From NCBI GenBank assembly GCA_009859145.1, contig VRVR01000039.1, positions 193,909-257,908 of the forward strand: DNA of 64,000 nucleotides, written 5' to 3'. The position numbers and the translations under genes were made by a program. Shown here in pieces: positions 10,380 through 21,158 of the stretch; position 1 is the first letter of the stretch; each line of letters starts with the position of its first letter. Origin of the DNA: Andalucia godoyi. Lineage: Eukaryota; Discoba; Jakobea; Jakobida; Andaluciidae. The notes under the pieces were generated by a model. That model did not search any database, was not told where the DNA came from, and worked only from the letters and a program-made list of their open reading frames with translations.

Positions 10380-12438
10380 TTACAATTCGTCTGGTGTCGG
10401 TGCATGCTCTTTCCACCAACTTTTGTGCACATACAGGCGGCCGCCTCTCCCAACAAATCCAATGGGACGTTTCCGAAGCCCGCCAAGCCTTTGTGTGGCC
10501 ACAAGCGACTGCACTGTTTTTTCGACAATTGCTTCATATCGATTTCCGCGCTCAAACTGCATCTTTGTGTACTGCAACCGCGGTGCACCAACCCGCCATG
10601 GATGCGCATGCGGCGCCTTCTCCTTCATCACAGCATCCAGCAAGTCACGCGGCTCTTCGTAGCCACGTATTTGCCGCGAATCCAAAAGTCCCTGCATTGC
10701 ATTTTCCGGATCATCCATCGTGTCAAAGTATGCATCCTCGTCCAGAGCGGAAAACGCGTCTTGAAACTCGGAAATGCATTGTGACTTGAGGGACCGGTTG
10801 CACTGCGACGCAGAGGCAGAGGCAGAGGCAGAGGCAGAGGCAGAGGCAGCACCGTCATTGAGCTTATGAGCTCGCGATCCTTTTGATCTATGATGTTTCG
10901 ACGATGCAGGCGCCGGTGGTTGAAGAGACGTCAAACAGGAGTCAATAATGGCCTTCTTCTCGTCGTCAAGCAGTCGAAAAGAAGGACCAAGACCAAGACC
11001 CAATTCCACGTCCGCGTCTGCTTCTGCTTCTGCTTCTGCTTCCGCATCCGCGCGCGAAGACGCACCCTCTTCGGGCCGACGCAGCAGTCCATTGGACTCA
11101 AGTATGTTCTCCGACCGATCAACCAGCGCCATCCGAAATGCAAACAACGGCACAATTTGCGAACCTCGAATCATCCACAGAAAACGAAAAGCAGCCATAT
11201 AGTATGCAATCTCCAAGATCTTGAACGGATCCTTTTGTGACATCCCACTCCGCGCAGCATCGGCAGCACCGTCATCATCAGCACCCTCTTCGTCCTCATC
11301 TGCATTCTCCGTCTCGACAGGCTGCAAATTGTACTGCGACTGGTATACAGCCGACGATGTCGACACGCCCGGAAAGTGCTTCTCAAGCTTCTCAAGCAGC
11401 TCGCGAACCTGTGCTTCCAATATTTGCGCACTCGTCACAACGTATTCCTTCTTTGCAATCTCGCGCTCCTTGACTTTGGCCATGAGTTCGCGCAGAACCT
11501 CCATGTCTTCGCGCACCTGCTTCAGAGCGAGCAGCGCCTCGCCATTGTTCTTCCGATCGACTCGCTTCCGCTTGTAGTCTTCATCTTCCACTGGCCGAAA
11601 CGCCGCATACGGATCATCGTCCTTCTCCGAAGGCGGCATGAAAAACGCCCGCAACAGCGGCTTCCCACATGGGTATTTTGTCGTCCTTTCATCCTTATCC
11701 CGCTGTGGAATCCGGCTTATTCGCTTAGATTTCCAGTAGTGATACACGGCAACGTTCGCAGGTGTCTTTGAAGCAACAGTCTCCAGCGAGATCCACGACG
11801 TCTGGAACGCCTGGCTCTTCTCCAGCTTGTCCATCAGCTGCTCGGCACCATCGACCGTCAGACCCTTCACAGTCTTGCACTTCGCGTCAAGCCACACTTC
11901 ATCCTCATCGTCAAAATCATACTCGACCCGCGATGAATAAGGATCATACTCCGTCTCTGCCCATCATGCACAAAAACGTCCCAGACACACGCCCCCCAGA
12001 CTTTCTGTTTAGTCTCCCGATTGCCACACAGAACAAACACAAGCCAATGACAAGAAGAAAGATTTTGGCGATGGTAGTGAAAAGAAAGCGTGCATACCTT
12101 GAGGATGGATGTAGTGTTTAGGAGGGTGAAAGGGATCTCTTGGGACCTCTACGCTGATTTCGTGGACAATAGGAACATCGATCTCCACCTTCCTCCGGGG
12201 TGCGTGGATCGCGTCCAAAACCGCCAAATGCTAAAAAAAACCAAAAAATCCACTGTAAGCAACTACGACAGGCAACTTCCTCAAGAAAGACAAAAGCACA
12301 AGAGAGAAAGACACATGCTTCTTTGGTTTCCGGGTCGACGGTCTCGAGCGCTGCTTGCTCGGCGTCCGTGTCGAAGAAAAGCACCGGAATAGGCCTTTCA
12401 GCGTCAATTCGTCGCTCTCGAAACGAACGAGAAGTCAT
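10380..12438 (-). CDS. EPC: Enhancer of polycomb homologue (NuA4/TIP60 subunit)
   Basis: EPC/Epl1 is a scaffold of the NuA4/TIP60 histone acetyltransferase complex. The proposed exons, in coding order, are 12438-12277, 12230-12098 and 11956-10380, joining in frame to 623 residues. Exon 1 gives MTSRSFRERRIDAERPIPVL, matching the N-terminal EPC motif. Exon 2 gives HLAVLDAIHAPRRKVEIDVP and ends at a GTATGC donor. Exon 3 resumes with YDPYSSRVEYDFDDEDEVWL, the acidic EPcA signature, and later has DDPYAAFRP, a long coiled-coil segment and the basic C-terminal motif RPIGFVGRGGRLYVH. Low-complexity Ala/Ser and Ala/Glu runs come from GCAGAG/GCTTCT repeats. The exon 1/2 junction (46-nt intron, weak GTTGCC donor) is the least certain point. 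Confidence 0.85.
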
Positions 12439-12798
12439 TCGCGAATTTTTGTTTTTTTTTAATAATAATAAAATATAGTCATTCAATTATATAGAAGTGT
12501 CCTTTCTTCCTTGTCCCGCTCGACCGAACACACCATCGTGAAACCGCATTGTCCATCGATCCAGCCATCATCGAAGGGAAATCAAGCACAAGTCAAAAAA
12601 ACAAAAAAACACCCCGGCAGCATCAATTGATAGTAGATTTCTTTCCACTCCGTTTCCCCCTCTTCCCAAGTCCGGACCTTCCATTGTTATTTGAATGTTT
12701 TTCCACCTCCAAAGGAAATTCAACATTCAGTTCGACTAATAGAAGCAGTAGTAGTGGTACTCGGTGCACTGTGGGTTTAGGGGTGGTTCGCGTCGTCC
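12439..12798. other. Divergent intergenic region
   Basis: 360 bp between the divergent starts of Enhancer of polycomb and imidazolonepropionase, so it probably holds both promoters. It is AT-rich near 12450-12490. A short ORF through 12549-12890 has no coding character and overlaps HutI exon 1 in another frame. Confidence 0.5.
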
Positions 12799-14202
12799 AT
12801 GGAAAAGGCAAAGAACAAGCTGCTGATTCGAAATGCGGCTCAGCTTGTGTGTGTCGCAAACAGTCGGGAGATAATGAAGATTGGTTCTGAAATGTCCGAC
12901 GTATGTCCTCAGTTTTAGTCTTTTTGGATTCTATATAATGAATTGTTTATGGAAGACGACGGTTGGGTCGTGATGTTCTTGGGTGGGACTTACAACGACG
13001 ATGACGACGAAAAGGTTTGTATAATTGAGGATGGTGCGGTAGTTGTGAATGAGCTTGGGCGGATTGAAGCTGTGGGACTGACGAGCGCTGTGTTGGCGCG
13101 ATACTCGATTGGAGAGTTTGAGACGGTGTTGGATGCGACGGGGCTCTCGGTGGTTCCTGGGCTTGTGGATGCACATACGCATCCTGTTTGGGCGGGAGAC
13201 CGCGTGAGTGAGTTTGCGATGAAGCTTGCAGGTGCGACGTACATGGACATCCACAGGGCGGGCGGCGGCATCCACTTCACGGTGCGGCACACGCGAGAGG
13301 CTGCGTTTGAGGAGCTTGTGAGGCTTTCTGCAGGGAGGTTCGACAAGATGCTGTCGCATGGAACGACGCTTGTGGAAGCGAAGTCTGGGTATGGTCTGGA
13401 AGTGGACACCGAAGTGAAGATGCTGAGAGTACTGCACGAGATTAAGAAGAGCCACCAGATTGATGTTGCGGTCACGTTCCTTGGGGCACACTCGGTTCCG
13501 CACGATCTCACGGAGCAGCAAGCGACTGAAAGAGTGGTACATGAGATGCTGCCTGCGATCAATGGTCTGCGAAAAGAAGGGAATCTCACTGTGGACATGA
13601 TTGACGTGTTCCATGAACAGGGCGTGTTTGGGACTGACTCCACACGAGAGATTCTCGAGGCCGGCTGCGAGTGTGGACTGAAGGCTAATTTCCACGGAGA
13701 CGAGCTGCATGCGATGGGCTCGGGAGAACTCGCAGGTCATCTGAAGGAATGCTTGGCGGTCTCGCATCTCGAGTGCATCTCTGGCCAAGGAATTTCAACT
13801 CTGGCGATGAAAAAGATTGTTGGCGTCATTCTGCCTACCACCATCTTTGTCCTTCGGTTGTCTCCACCGCCTGTGCGCCAGATGATCGAAAGTGGGGTAC
13901 CCATTGCGCTGGGTTCTGACTTCAATCCAAATGCGCACTGCTTCAGTATGCCGCTCGTGATGAACTTTGCTTGCGTTCTGTGCAAAATGTCGATGCCAGA
14001 AGCGCTGGTGGCTGCGACGTTGAATGCAGCGGCGTCCATTGGAAGATCACGGGAGCACGGGTCGATTGAAGTTGGGAAATGGGGCGATTTTGTCATTGTC
14101 AACAGTCCACGCTGGGAGCATCTTGTCTATCAAATGGGAGATGTTCCAATTAGGGCGGTTATCAAGAAGGGAGTTGTTGTGCGGGATGCTTTGAAACGAT
14201 AA
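12799..14202 (+). CDS. hutI: Imidazolonepropionase (histidine degradation)
   Basis: This enzyme hydrolyses 4-imidazolone-5-propionate to N-formimino-glutamate, the third step of histidine catabolism (AMDHD1 in animals). The proposed exons are 12799-12900 and 13015-14202, giving 429 residues. The intron starts GTATGTCC and has an in-frame TAG, so splicing is required. Joining at the AAAAG acceptor restores the N-terminal strand (KNKLLIRNAAQLVCV ... CIIEDGAVVVNELGRIEAVG), which aligns well with the family. Metal and substrate motifs are present: DAHTHPVWAGDR, EAKSGYG, LGAHSVP, NFHGDELH and GSDFNPNAHCFSMP. The frame is open at 12943-13014 too, so a different acceptor is possible. The enzyme body itself is secure. 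Confidence 0.9.
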
Positions 14203-14357
14203 AGGATTTTTAAAAAAATCCTTCCACCCAATCGAGTGGGAGGCGAGGCGAAGCGAGGTGACGTACCTGTTTTCTCGTATTTTTTTAATTAATTAATTAA
14301 TTTCTAAATTGATAGGTTATTTGTGCTCCATGGTAGTGAATTGGTGTCGTAGGGAGG

Positions 14358-16733
14358 CTAAGACTGCTGCGCAAATCGGCGATTCGGGGAACCGGAGAGC
14401 GGCCGTGTTTGGTATGCTGTGGGAGACGTCGTCGCGTGGGAATGGCTTGGTGATCGTGGGCCTGCAGAGGCATGGGATGCCGACCGAGAATGTCCTCTGG
14501 GAAGGCTGGTCATGTCGATCTCGGACTTTGTGAGGATTTTTGACGCGCTGGAAATCTCTGCTCGCAACGATCCCAGCAGATGCGACGTTGTGGATTTGTG
14601 GCGCTGGACCTTCTGCAAGTGGTTTTGCAGCGTGACGACCTCACGCATCAGCCGTTCGATGTGTTCCTGCTCCGGAGTAAACTGCAGCGACAAGAAGGTC
14701 TGCGTGTCTCTGTTTTCTGTTTTCCGAATTTCCTCCACGAATCGCTTCAGTTCGTCCTGCGACTGTTTTTCCTCTGCTTTCTTGAGGATGCTTGCGATGC
14801 ACGCTTCAGCATGTTCCTTTGTCGTTTCCCATCTCTTCACAACGTCCAGATCTAGAATCTGATGTCGTCCGTAAATAATCCGATCTTTCTCTCCCATCAG
14901 AAGGTCTGTTTTGGACCCGAGGTCGATAATCCGCTCTGCACGCGTCACGGAGTCCGGGCCGGTTTTCCACTTTGACGTCTCTTTGAGCAAATTGGAAATT
15001 CGGTTTTCAAGTTGCGTTACCAACTTGATGTCCTCGGCTGAAAGCGAGGACATGATGGACGGCAGTCCGCTGGAAAGAAGCTCGCGCGTTTTCAGTCGTG
15101 CGGCAGACTTTCCAGCGTCGGAGTTCCATTCTCCGGGATACGCCTCCCCTTCGCTCTGCAAGTTCTCCAAATACTTGTCGCACACAATCGACATGCTCTT
15201 CAGTACCGTAAGATGCTTGCGGACCGTCTCGTCCATTCCTCCAAACACGGACTCTTTGATCACGCTTTGGACCAGCACTGCAAGCTGGCTGACTTCCAGT
15301 TGTTGAACCGTCACGACCTGCCCCTCTGTGTTCTGGTTGCTGGTGCTGCTTTGGAGGGATTTCGTTGCAGGTTCGACGGCCAGGGTCTTTTCGACGCGTG
15401 TTTGGTCAACTGTCCGGGTGTCGTGTGGACGGGAAAACAAGGGCTGTGACGGTGGGCGGACGCCGCAGAACAGCGCATCATCATACCGCTGACTGTGTAC
15501 TCCGAACGTCATGTCGATCCATCGGGGAAGATAACATGTGGCCTCCTCACGTTCCATGATTCGCTGAAACTCAAAGAACTGCTGACTTCCACTTCCGAAT
15601 ACCGACTCCTCGGAGACGAGAAACCCTGTCGAAGAGATGTTTTCGATTGCGATCTCGAAGCCGTGTGTGGCGGCGAGGGCGGCAACATCGGGGGCGACCT
15701 CGAAGTTCATCGCGACGAATACTTGAGCATCGGACACTGGGCGAGGGGTCATCCATGTGCTCACGGCTTTGGGATCTGGGTACAACGGAAAGTAGTCCAG
15801 GAAGTTTCGGTTTCGTCCACTCTTATGATTTAGAATGCGCAGGTAGGCGAGGTTGGTGATGCTATGCAATTTCCACAGCTTTGTAGCCTCCTCAAGCGAT
15901 ACGTCTCGTGACTGCACCGTCGCACATATCCTAGACATACCGTCGGTGAACGCGCCACTTGATTTTGGAAACTTCAGACAATATGACCCGTCCTGCGCAG
16001 TTTCAAAGGATGCTACAAGGCTCAGCTGTCGAGATGCATGGTCCATGATGCACATTGCTGTGATTTTTGTGGTTGGAATTTCCACGGAGTCGAATATAGG
16101 ATTGGGCACGTGCGCTGTGATCCGCAGTCTATCCTGCGTTGTCGTCGTCGTCGTCGAGACAATTGTGGCCCAACAGCTGATTTCCACCATTGGAAACAAA
16201 AGGCAGCAATCGACAACCTGGCACTCCGGAGCAAAGATTCTTCGATGCCGCTGGACGTTTTGCGCAATGGCCTCGACGACTTCATCCAGCTCATGCTTCT
16301 TCTCACGCACTAGACTGAGTTTGGATGCCAGACTTCTGAACTCACCGGAGTCGTCGCAGACGAACACGAACTGGACGTCGTGCAACTGGCTGATTTCCTT
16401 TTGCTCCCATTTCAGCATTTTTGGCTCAAAGAGAAATGCCACGACAGCCGACGTAGACAATACGCACGACAGCTGCTCGTCGCTGCAGACCACGCCCTCG
16501 AGCGCATCCAGCGGTATCTGCAGAATCGCAAGCTGCCGGCTCGTTGGTTCGAGATACACGTTCAAAGTAGTGAACCACAGCCAGCATTCCAAAAGCGAGC
16601 TGCGCTCTTTCCAGTCGGGATTCATCGTCCAAACTGCAGAATCTGGCTGGAGCCATATGCGCACACACTCCACAACAGTCTCTTCCGTCGACATGAGCAC
16701 CGAGTGAAGCCGGGTTCCAAAGCACTCGTTCAT
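14358..16733 (-). CDS. FAN/NSMAF-like protein with divergent BEACH domain and coiled coil
   Basis: 791 residues from ATG 16733. The frame is open a little further upstream but only from a TTG. The N-terminal 100 residues resemble the GRAM/PH-type start of FAN (NSMAF), for example IWLQPDSAVWTMNPDW followed by LAILQIPLDALEGVVC. Residues about 283-318 match the opening of a BEACH domain (LWKLHSITNLAYLRILNHKS then GRNRNFLDYFPLYP). Residues about 400-424 match its end (YLPRWIDMTFGVHSQRYDDA). The BEACH domain looks shortened and divergent. The usual C-terminal WD40 propeller is missing and replaced by a Ser-rich linker, helical coiled-coil segments (about 500-730) and an SP-rich tail. BEACH proteins act in membrane trafficking and signalling. 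An additional 5' exon (around 16860) was considered but did not join in frame. Confidence 0.6.
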   Translation of the reverse strand: MNECFGTRLHSVLMSTEETVVECVRIWLQPDSAVWTMNPDWKERSSLLECWLWFTTLNVYLEPTSRQLAILQIPLDALEGVVCSDEQLSCVLSTSAVVAFLFEPKMLKWEQKEISQLHDVQFVFVCDDSGEFRSLASKLSLVREKKHELDEVVEAIAQNVQRHRRIFAPECQVVDCCLLFPMVEISCWATIVSTTTTTTQDRLRITAHVPNPIFDSVEIPTTKITAMCIMDHASRQLSLVASFETAQDGSYCLKFPKSSGAFTDGMSRICATVQSRDVSLEEATKLWKLHSITNLAYLRILNHKSGRNRNFLDYFPLYPDPKAVSTWMTPRPVSDAQVFVAMNFEVAPDVAALAATHGFEIAIENISSTGFLVSEESVFGSGSQQFFEFQRIMEREEATCYLPRWIDMTFGVHSQRYDDALFCGVRPPSQPLFSRPHDTRTVDQTRVEKTLAVEPATKSLQSSTSNQNTEGQVVTVQQLEVSQLAVLVQSVIKESVFGGMDETVRKHLTVLKSMSIVCDKYLENLQSEGEAYPGEWNSDAGKSAARLKTRELLSSGLPSIMSSLSAEDIKLVTQLENRISNLLKETSKWKTGPDSVTRAERIIDLGSKTDLLMGEKDRIIYGRHQILDLDVVKRWETTKEHAEACIASILKKAEEKQSQDELKRFVEEIRKTENRDTQTFLSLQFTPEQEHIERLMREVVTLQNHLQKVQRHKSTTSHLLGSLRAEISSASKILTKSEIDMTSLPRGHSRSASHASAGPRSPSHSHATTSPTAYQTRPLSGSPNRRFAQQS

Positions 16734-16961
16734 CCTCCGTCTCTGCACGTTATCAACTGTTCCCTCAGTTTCACAATGCCAGTCGGCCAAACCGTCAGAA
16801 ATGGGAATTTACTTCATTTCATTTTTCCGTTGATGCCTTCTGTTTTTGGTCCGATAAGCGAGGCAGCTCGATTCCATCTGTCGTAGACAGTCTTCGGAAG
16901 TAATTACGGCGGTTAGGTTTGGATGTCCCTGCGGCCGTTCCGTTTTTCCCAATTTTTTAAT

Positions 16962-17010
16962 TCATTCTTCATTCTTCATTCTTCATTCTTCATTCTTCAT
17001 TCTTCATTCT
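16962..17010. repeat. (ATTCTTC)n 7-bp tandem repeat
   Basis: About seven near-perfect copies of ATTCTTC end 10 bp before the ATG of the RCC1 gene at 17021. The tract must therefore lie in its 5'UTR or core promoter. Confidence 0.95.
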
Positions 17011-17020
17011 AATCAAGAAG

Positions 17021-20000
17021 ATGTCGTTGTTGAAAAAGGCACTGAAGGGTGCTGCAGAACATACGGCTGCAGCTACAACGGCTTCCGGGTCGTCGCCATT
17101 GAGCAAACGTTCCGAGACGGTCTCAAGTAGTGCATCAGTTGTTCAAAGGCCGGCTGTGGCTTCGAGCTCAGCGACACCGACATCCACATCTCCCTCAGCA
17201 TCCGCAACTCTGGCTGCGTCGGCGTCTGGGTCAGGTGGAGCCAAGAAACTGTGGCAGAAGGCTCGGACTGCAGCAAAAACAACCGCGATCTTATCCGATG
17301 CAGCTTGTATGATGTTACATGCCATTCATCTGGTCATGCGATATTATGACCGTTATTCTTTTCTTTTTTTTTCCCCCTTCTTTTTTTTTTTTTTTCACGC
17401 TCCGCATGACGGTGACTGTGAACGTGACTGCGAATACAACAATGAGAGAAGCTGTGCTAATGTTACGTGTTGTTGTATGAACAAATGAACGGTTGCAGTG
17501 GTTCCCGGGAAAATATATTCGTGGGGGCTAAGTGATTTTGGACAGCTTGGACATGGGTCGCGAGAGAACCTTCACACACCGCGCGTGATTGATGACATGC
17601 GAGGATTGATTATCCGGCACTTGTCTGTGGGATCCAAGCACTGTGTCGTTGTATCGGAGAACGGCGACTTGTTTTCGTTTGGGCTGAACGAGTATGGGCA
17701 GCTTGGAGACGGGACAGTGCAAGCCGCGATGCGACCCGTTCACGTTGGTGAGAAGCTCGGGAAGAAGTTCGTGCAAGCAGCGTGTGGTGAGATCCATTCG
17801 CTTGCACTGACCGACAGCGGGCAAGTGTATGCCTGGGGAGGGTCTTCGCTTGGCCAACTTGGACTTGGGGACACGGGAAACCAGCTCTCGCCGCGGCTAG
17901 TAGAGCCGCTGTCACACGTGTTCATCACCTCGATTTGCGCGGGATCTGGACATTCGGCAGCAATCTCAGATGACGGGCGGGTGTACATTTGGGGCTGGGG
18001 AGAGCATGGCCAGCTCGGCCTCGGGGATCTAGGAAATCAGCTCACTCCGCGGTGGATCGAGTACTTGCAGGGCAAGAACGTACGGGCTGTTGCATGCGGA
18101 GAAGCCCACACTATGGCTCTTACGGAGAGCGGTGAGCTGTTTTCGTGGGGAAACGGAGAAGATGGACGACTTGGACATACCGCATACGGCAAATCGCTGT
18201 TTCCCGGACTTGTCCAGTCGGCTTTTGGCCGGGCCCGAGTGTCCGCTGTTGCTTGCGGGGATGAATTTTCAGTTGCAGTTACGGAGACGGGAGAGGTCTG
18301 GTCTTGGGGCCGGGGGTTGGAGGGACAGTTGGGAACAGGAGCAATTCGAAACGAGACATTACCGGTACTAATCGCGGGTCTCAAGGAGCAGTTCATCACC
18401 AACGTCTGCTGCGGATATAAACATGCCATGGCCGTGACCGACAAGGGAGCGGTGTATTCGTGGGGCTTGAATTTGAACAGCCAGCTTGGAATCGGCGCTT
18501 CAAAGGACGAGTACCGCGATACACCGCAGCTGCTGAAATCTCTGGAGGGAAAGTGCATGCGGCTCATCTCAGCAGGAGGAGACTCCTCTGTTGTCGTCGC
18601 CGGAGGATCGATAGTGCTGCCTACCAATCTGTTTAGTGCGGGCGATGGATCGGCTGGTGCCCTCGGATTGGAAAGCATGGAGACCGAGCAGGTACTGCAG
18701 CCCGTAAGTTCGCTGGATGGCAACAAGATCTCTTATGCGGCTGCGGGAGTAGCACATTCTGTGGTCGTCATGGAAGACGGCACTGTATATAGTTGCGGAA
18801 GGAATGATGCCGGGGCACTGGGAATCGGAATCAAGCCCAATGCTGACGAGCGTGGCCAAGAGAGCATACTCCCGTCACCACAGCTTATCCAAGAATTTGT
18901 GTCCAAGAAAAAGGTCATCCTGCGGATTGCCTGCGGAGCAGGCCACACACTTTGCCTGTCATCGACTGCGAACGTCTTTGGATTCGGTTATAATTTCAAC
19001 GGGGAACTCGGACTCGGCCACCGTGATCACGTTGCATCACCGGAGTTGATTCGACATCTGGAGGGCCGCGGAGTCATGGATGTGCAGTGCGGTTGGAACT
19101 CTTCTGCTGCCGTTACCGACACCGGAGATGTGTATACCTGGGGTTCGAACGGATTCGGCCAGCTGGGCCACGATTCGACAAACGACGAAAACCTTCCGCG
19201 GCTTGTCAAATCCATTGTATCCAAGCAGATTGTTGCAGTGAGCTGTGGCCGCTGTCATATGGCGGCCATCTCCTCGGATGGAGTTGCGTACACCTGGGGT
19301 CTCAACAACAACGGCCAGCTGGGCCACGGCGACACCACAATCTGCCTGACTCCGCGCGTTGTTTCTGGATTTGTCGGCAGAAAAGTCGTCGCCGTGGCTT
19401 GCGGTTCGTCTCACACCTGCATGATTCTCGACACCGGGGAACTCTACACTTGGGGCTACGGAAATTCCGGTCGCCTGGGTCACGGGGATTCGAAGGATGC
19501 CTTAGAACCCAGGCTTCTCGACGGATTTGCATCCCGCAGGATTACCAAAGTGTTCTCCTCTTCTGTTGCCTTTCATACGTTTGCAGTTGACGAAGATGGG
19601 ACGCTGTATGGATGGGGAGCCGGGAAACACGGCCAACTTTCGTCCGCCAAGTTCGAGAATGAAAAGGTTCCGATTCCCATTCGTGTGCTCGGTACCATGC
19701 AGATCACCCACGTCGCGTGCGGCGCCAAGCATTCGTGTGTCGTAACAAAGCCTTCTCTGCGATTCGAGCGGTTTCGTTTTGATTCCATCCCTTCGGGTTC
19801 ATCATCATCATCATCATCCGCATTGTCGGATTCCAAGCGAGCAAAGTCACCAGGGTCGATGTCGGTTCGCAGCAGAGCAACGACTCCGGAGCGTGGTGGG
19901 GCAGGGAATCTGAGCAGCCGTGGACCGGGATTGAGCTCTGCTGCTGAAATTTCCTCTCTGGTGCAAAAAGAGCATCAGAAAGACACGGAGATGCTTCGGG

Positions 20001-20731
20001 ACCAGCTTGATCGCATGAAACTTCGGAATGCGGAGCTTCGAGAAGAGATTGAAGGTCTTCGTGTATCGAATCTGCATCTTTCTGGAGCCAAAGTGGATGA
20101 TCTGCAACTTGATGCGCTGGATCAACTGAAGGAGCAGTTCATGAGGAACTTTGGCAAGATCGAGTCGGCCAAGGAAGCGATCATCAAGACCGACATGAAG
20201 GACAAGGAAAAAGCACAGCTCCAAGAAATGGAGCGCATCTACACGGAGATTCTCAAACGTGCAAAGACAAAAGAGAAGCATGTCCAGGAAGCGCTCCTCA
20301 AGCTGCGCGATGTCACGCGATCTCTGGAAGAAAAAATACGCATTCTTCGAGAAGAAGTCGCCAACATCCAAGAGCAGAATCGTCATGTCCAGCTGCTGCG
20401 CGACGAAATCCAGGCGGATTCCGCACGATGCTCTGCCGTGGAAGACCACCAGCAGTTCCTTACGGCGCTCGAGAGCCAGCTGCGAGACAAGATCGCCTCG
20501 GAGCAGAATGCGAACACGTATCTCTCTCGTCGATACGAGACTCTGCTATCAGAATACGAGCAGCTCCGAGAGGAAGTCGAGGTCGCAACAGGAAAATACC
20601 GACATGACAAGAGTCTTGTGTTCTATCCCTCCGTCGAACGACTTCTCCTGCTCTCACTCCCCGAACTCGAAGAACTCGAAAAGCGACACGTCCAGGCCTA
20701 TCTCGCAGCAGCAACCGCACCAACCCCGTGA
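17021..20731 (+). CDS. RCC1-repeat protein with C-terminal coiled coil (two exons)
   Basis: Exons 17021-17306 and 17499-20731 join in frame to 1172 residues. The intron starts GTATGATG and ends TTGCAG, with a long T-run inside. Exon 1 is a Ser/Ala/Thr-rich, Lys-containing leader. Exon 2 opens directly with KIYSWGLSDFGQLGHGS and carries roughly fourteen RCC1 (YxWGxNxxGQLGxG) repeats, enough for two seven-bladed propellers, ending near residue 830. A Ser-rich linker is followed by long heptad-rich helices (about residues 900-1140), for example LRDQLDRMKLRNAELREEIE. RCC1 propellers often act in GTPase exchange or as protein scaffolds. Without a catalytic signature I cannot name the partner. The layout suggests a cytoskeletal, ciliary or Nek-associated scaffold, which is inference. 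Confidence 0.85.
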
Positions 20732-20976
20732 ATCACAAATTCGTCATCGCAACAACATGTGCGATTTTTCAAGCAGTGAGCCACCCGTCGTAGTAAAAAG
20801 CATGACCCACTGCAAGAGCAAAGTACGCCCAGCATCAAGTTCGGTAATAGGCACTATGCAGCCATCAAGTCTTCAAATCCATTTCCGGGTTTAGAAAGGC
20901 GTTTCCTTTCCTCTTTTATATATATTTATTTTAACAGTTTTATTCCAATTATCAAGCAGAGCGGAAGATAGGAAAA

Positions 20977-21087
<111 letters not shown>

Positions 21088-21158
21088 GGAAAACAAGAAT
21101 CGTATCATATAACACCTCCCACACATACGTACATAGACGCACGTAAAAGGAAGAAAGG

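Noticed and set aside
12549-12890. Plus-strand ORF of 113 codons between Enhancer of polycomb and HutI
   Set aside because: It overlaps HutI exon 1 in another frame and lacks coding character.
16733-16880. Possible 5' exon of the FAN-like gene (ATG near 16865, GTAAAT donor, GTGCAG acceptor)
   Set aside because: The exon ends would not join in frame with the main ORF, so ATG 16733 was kept.
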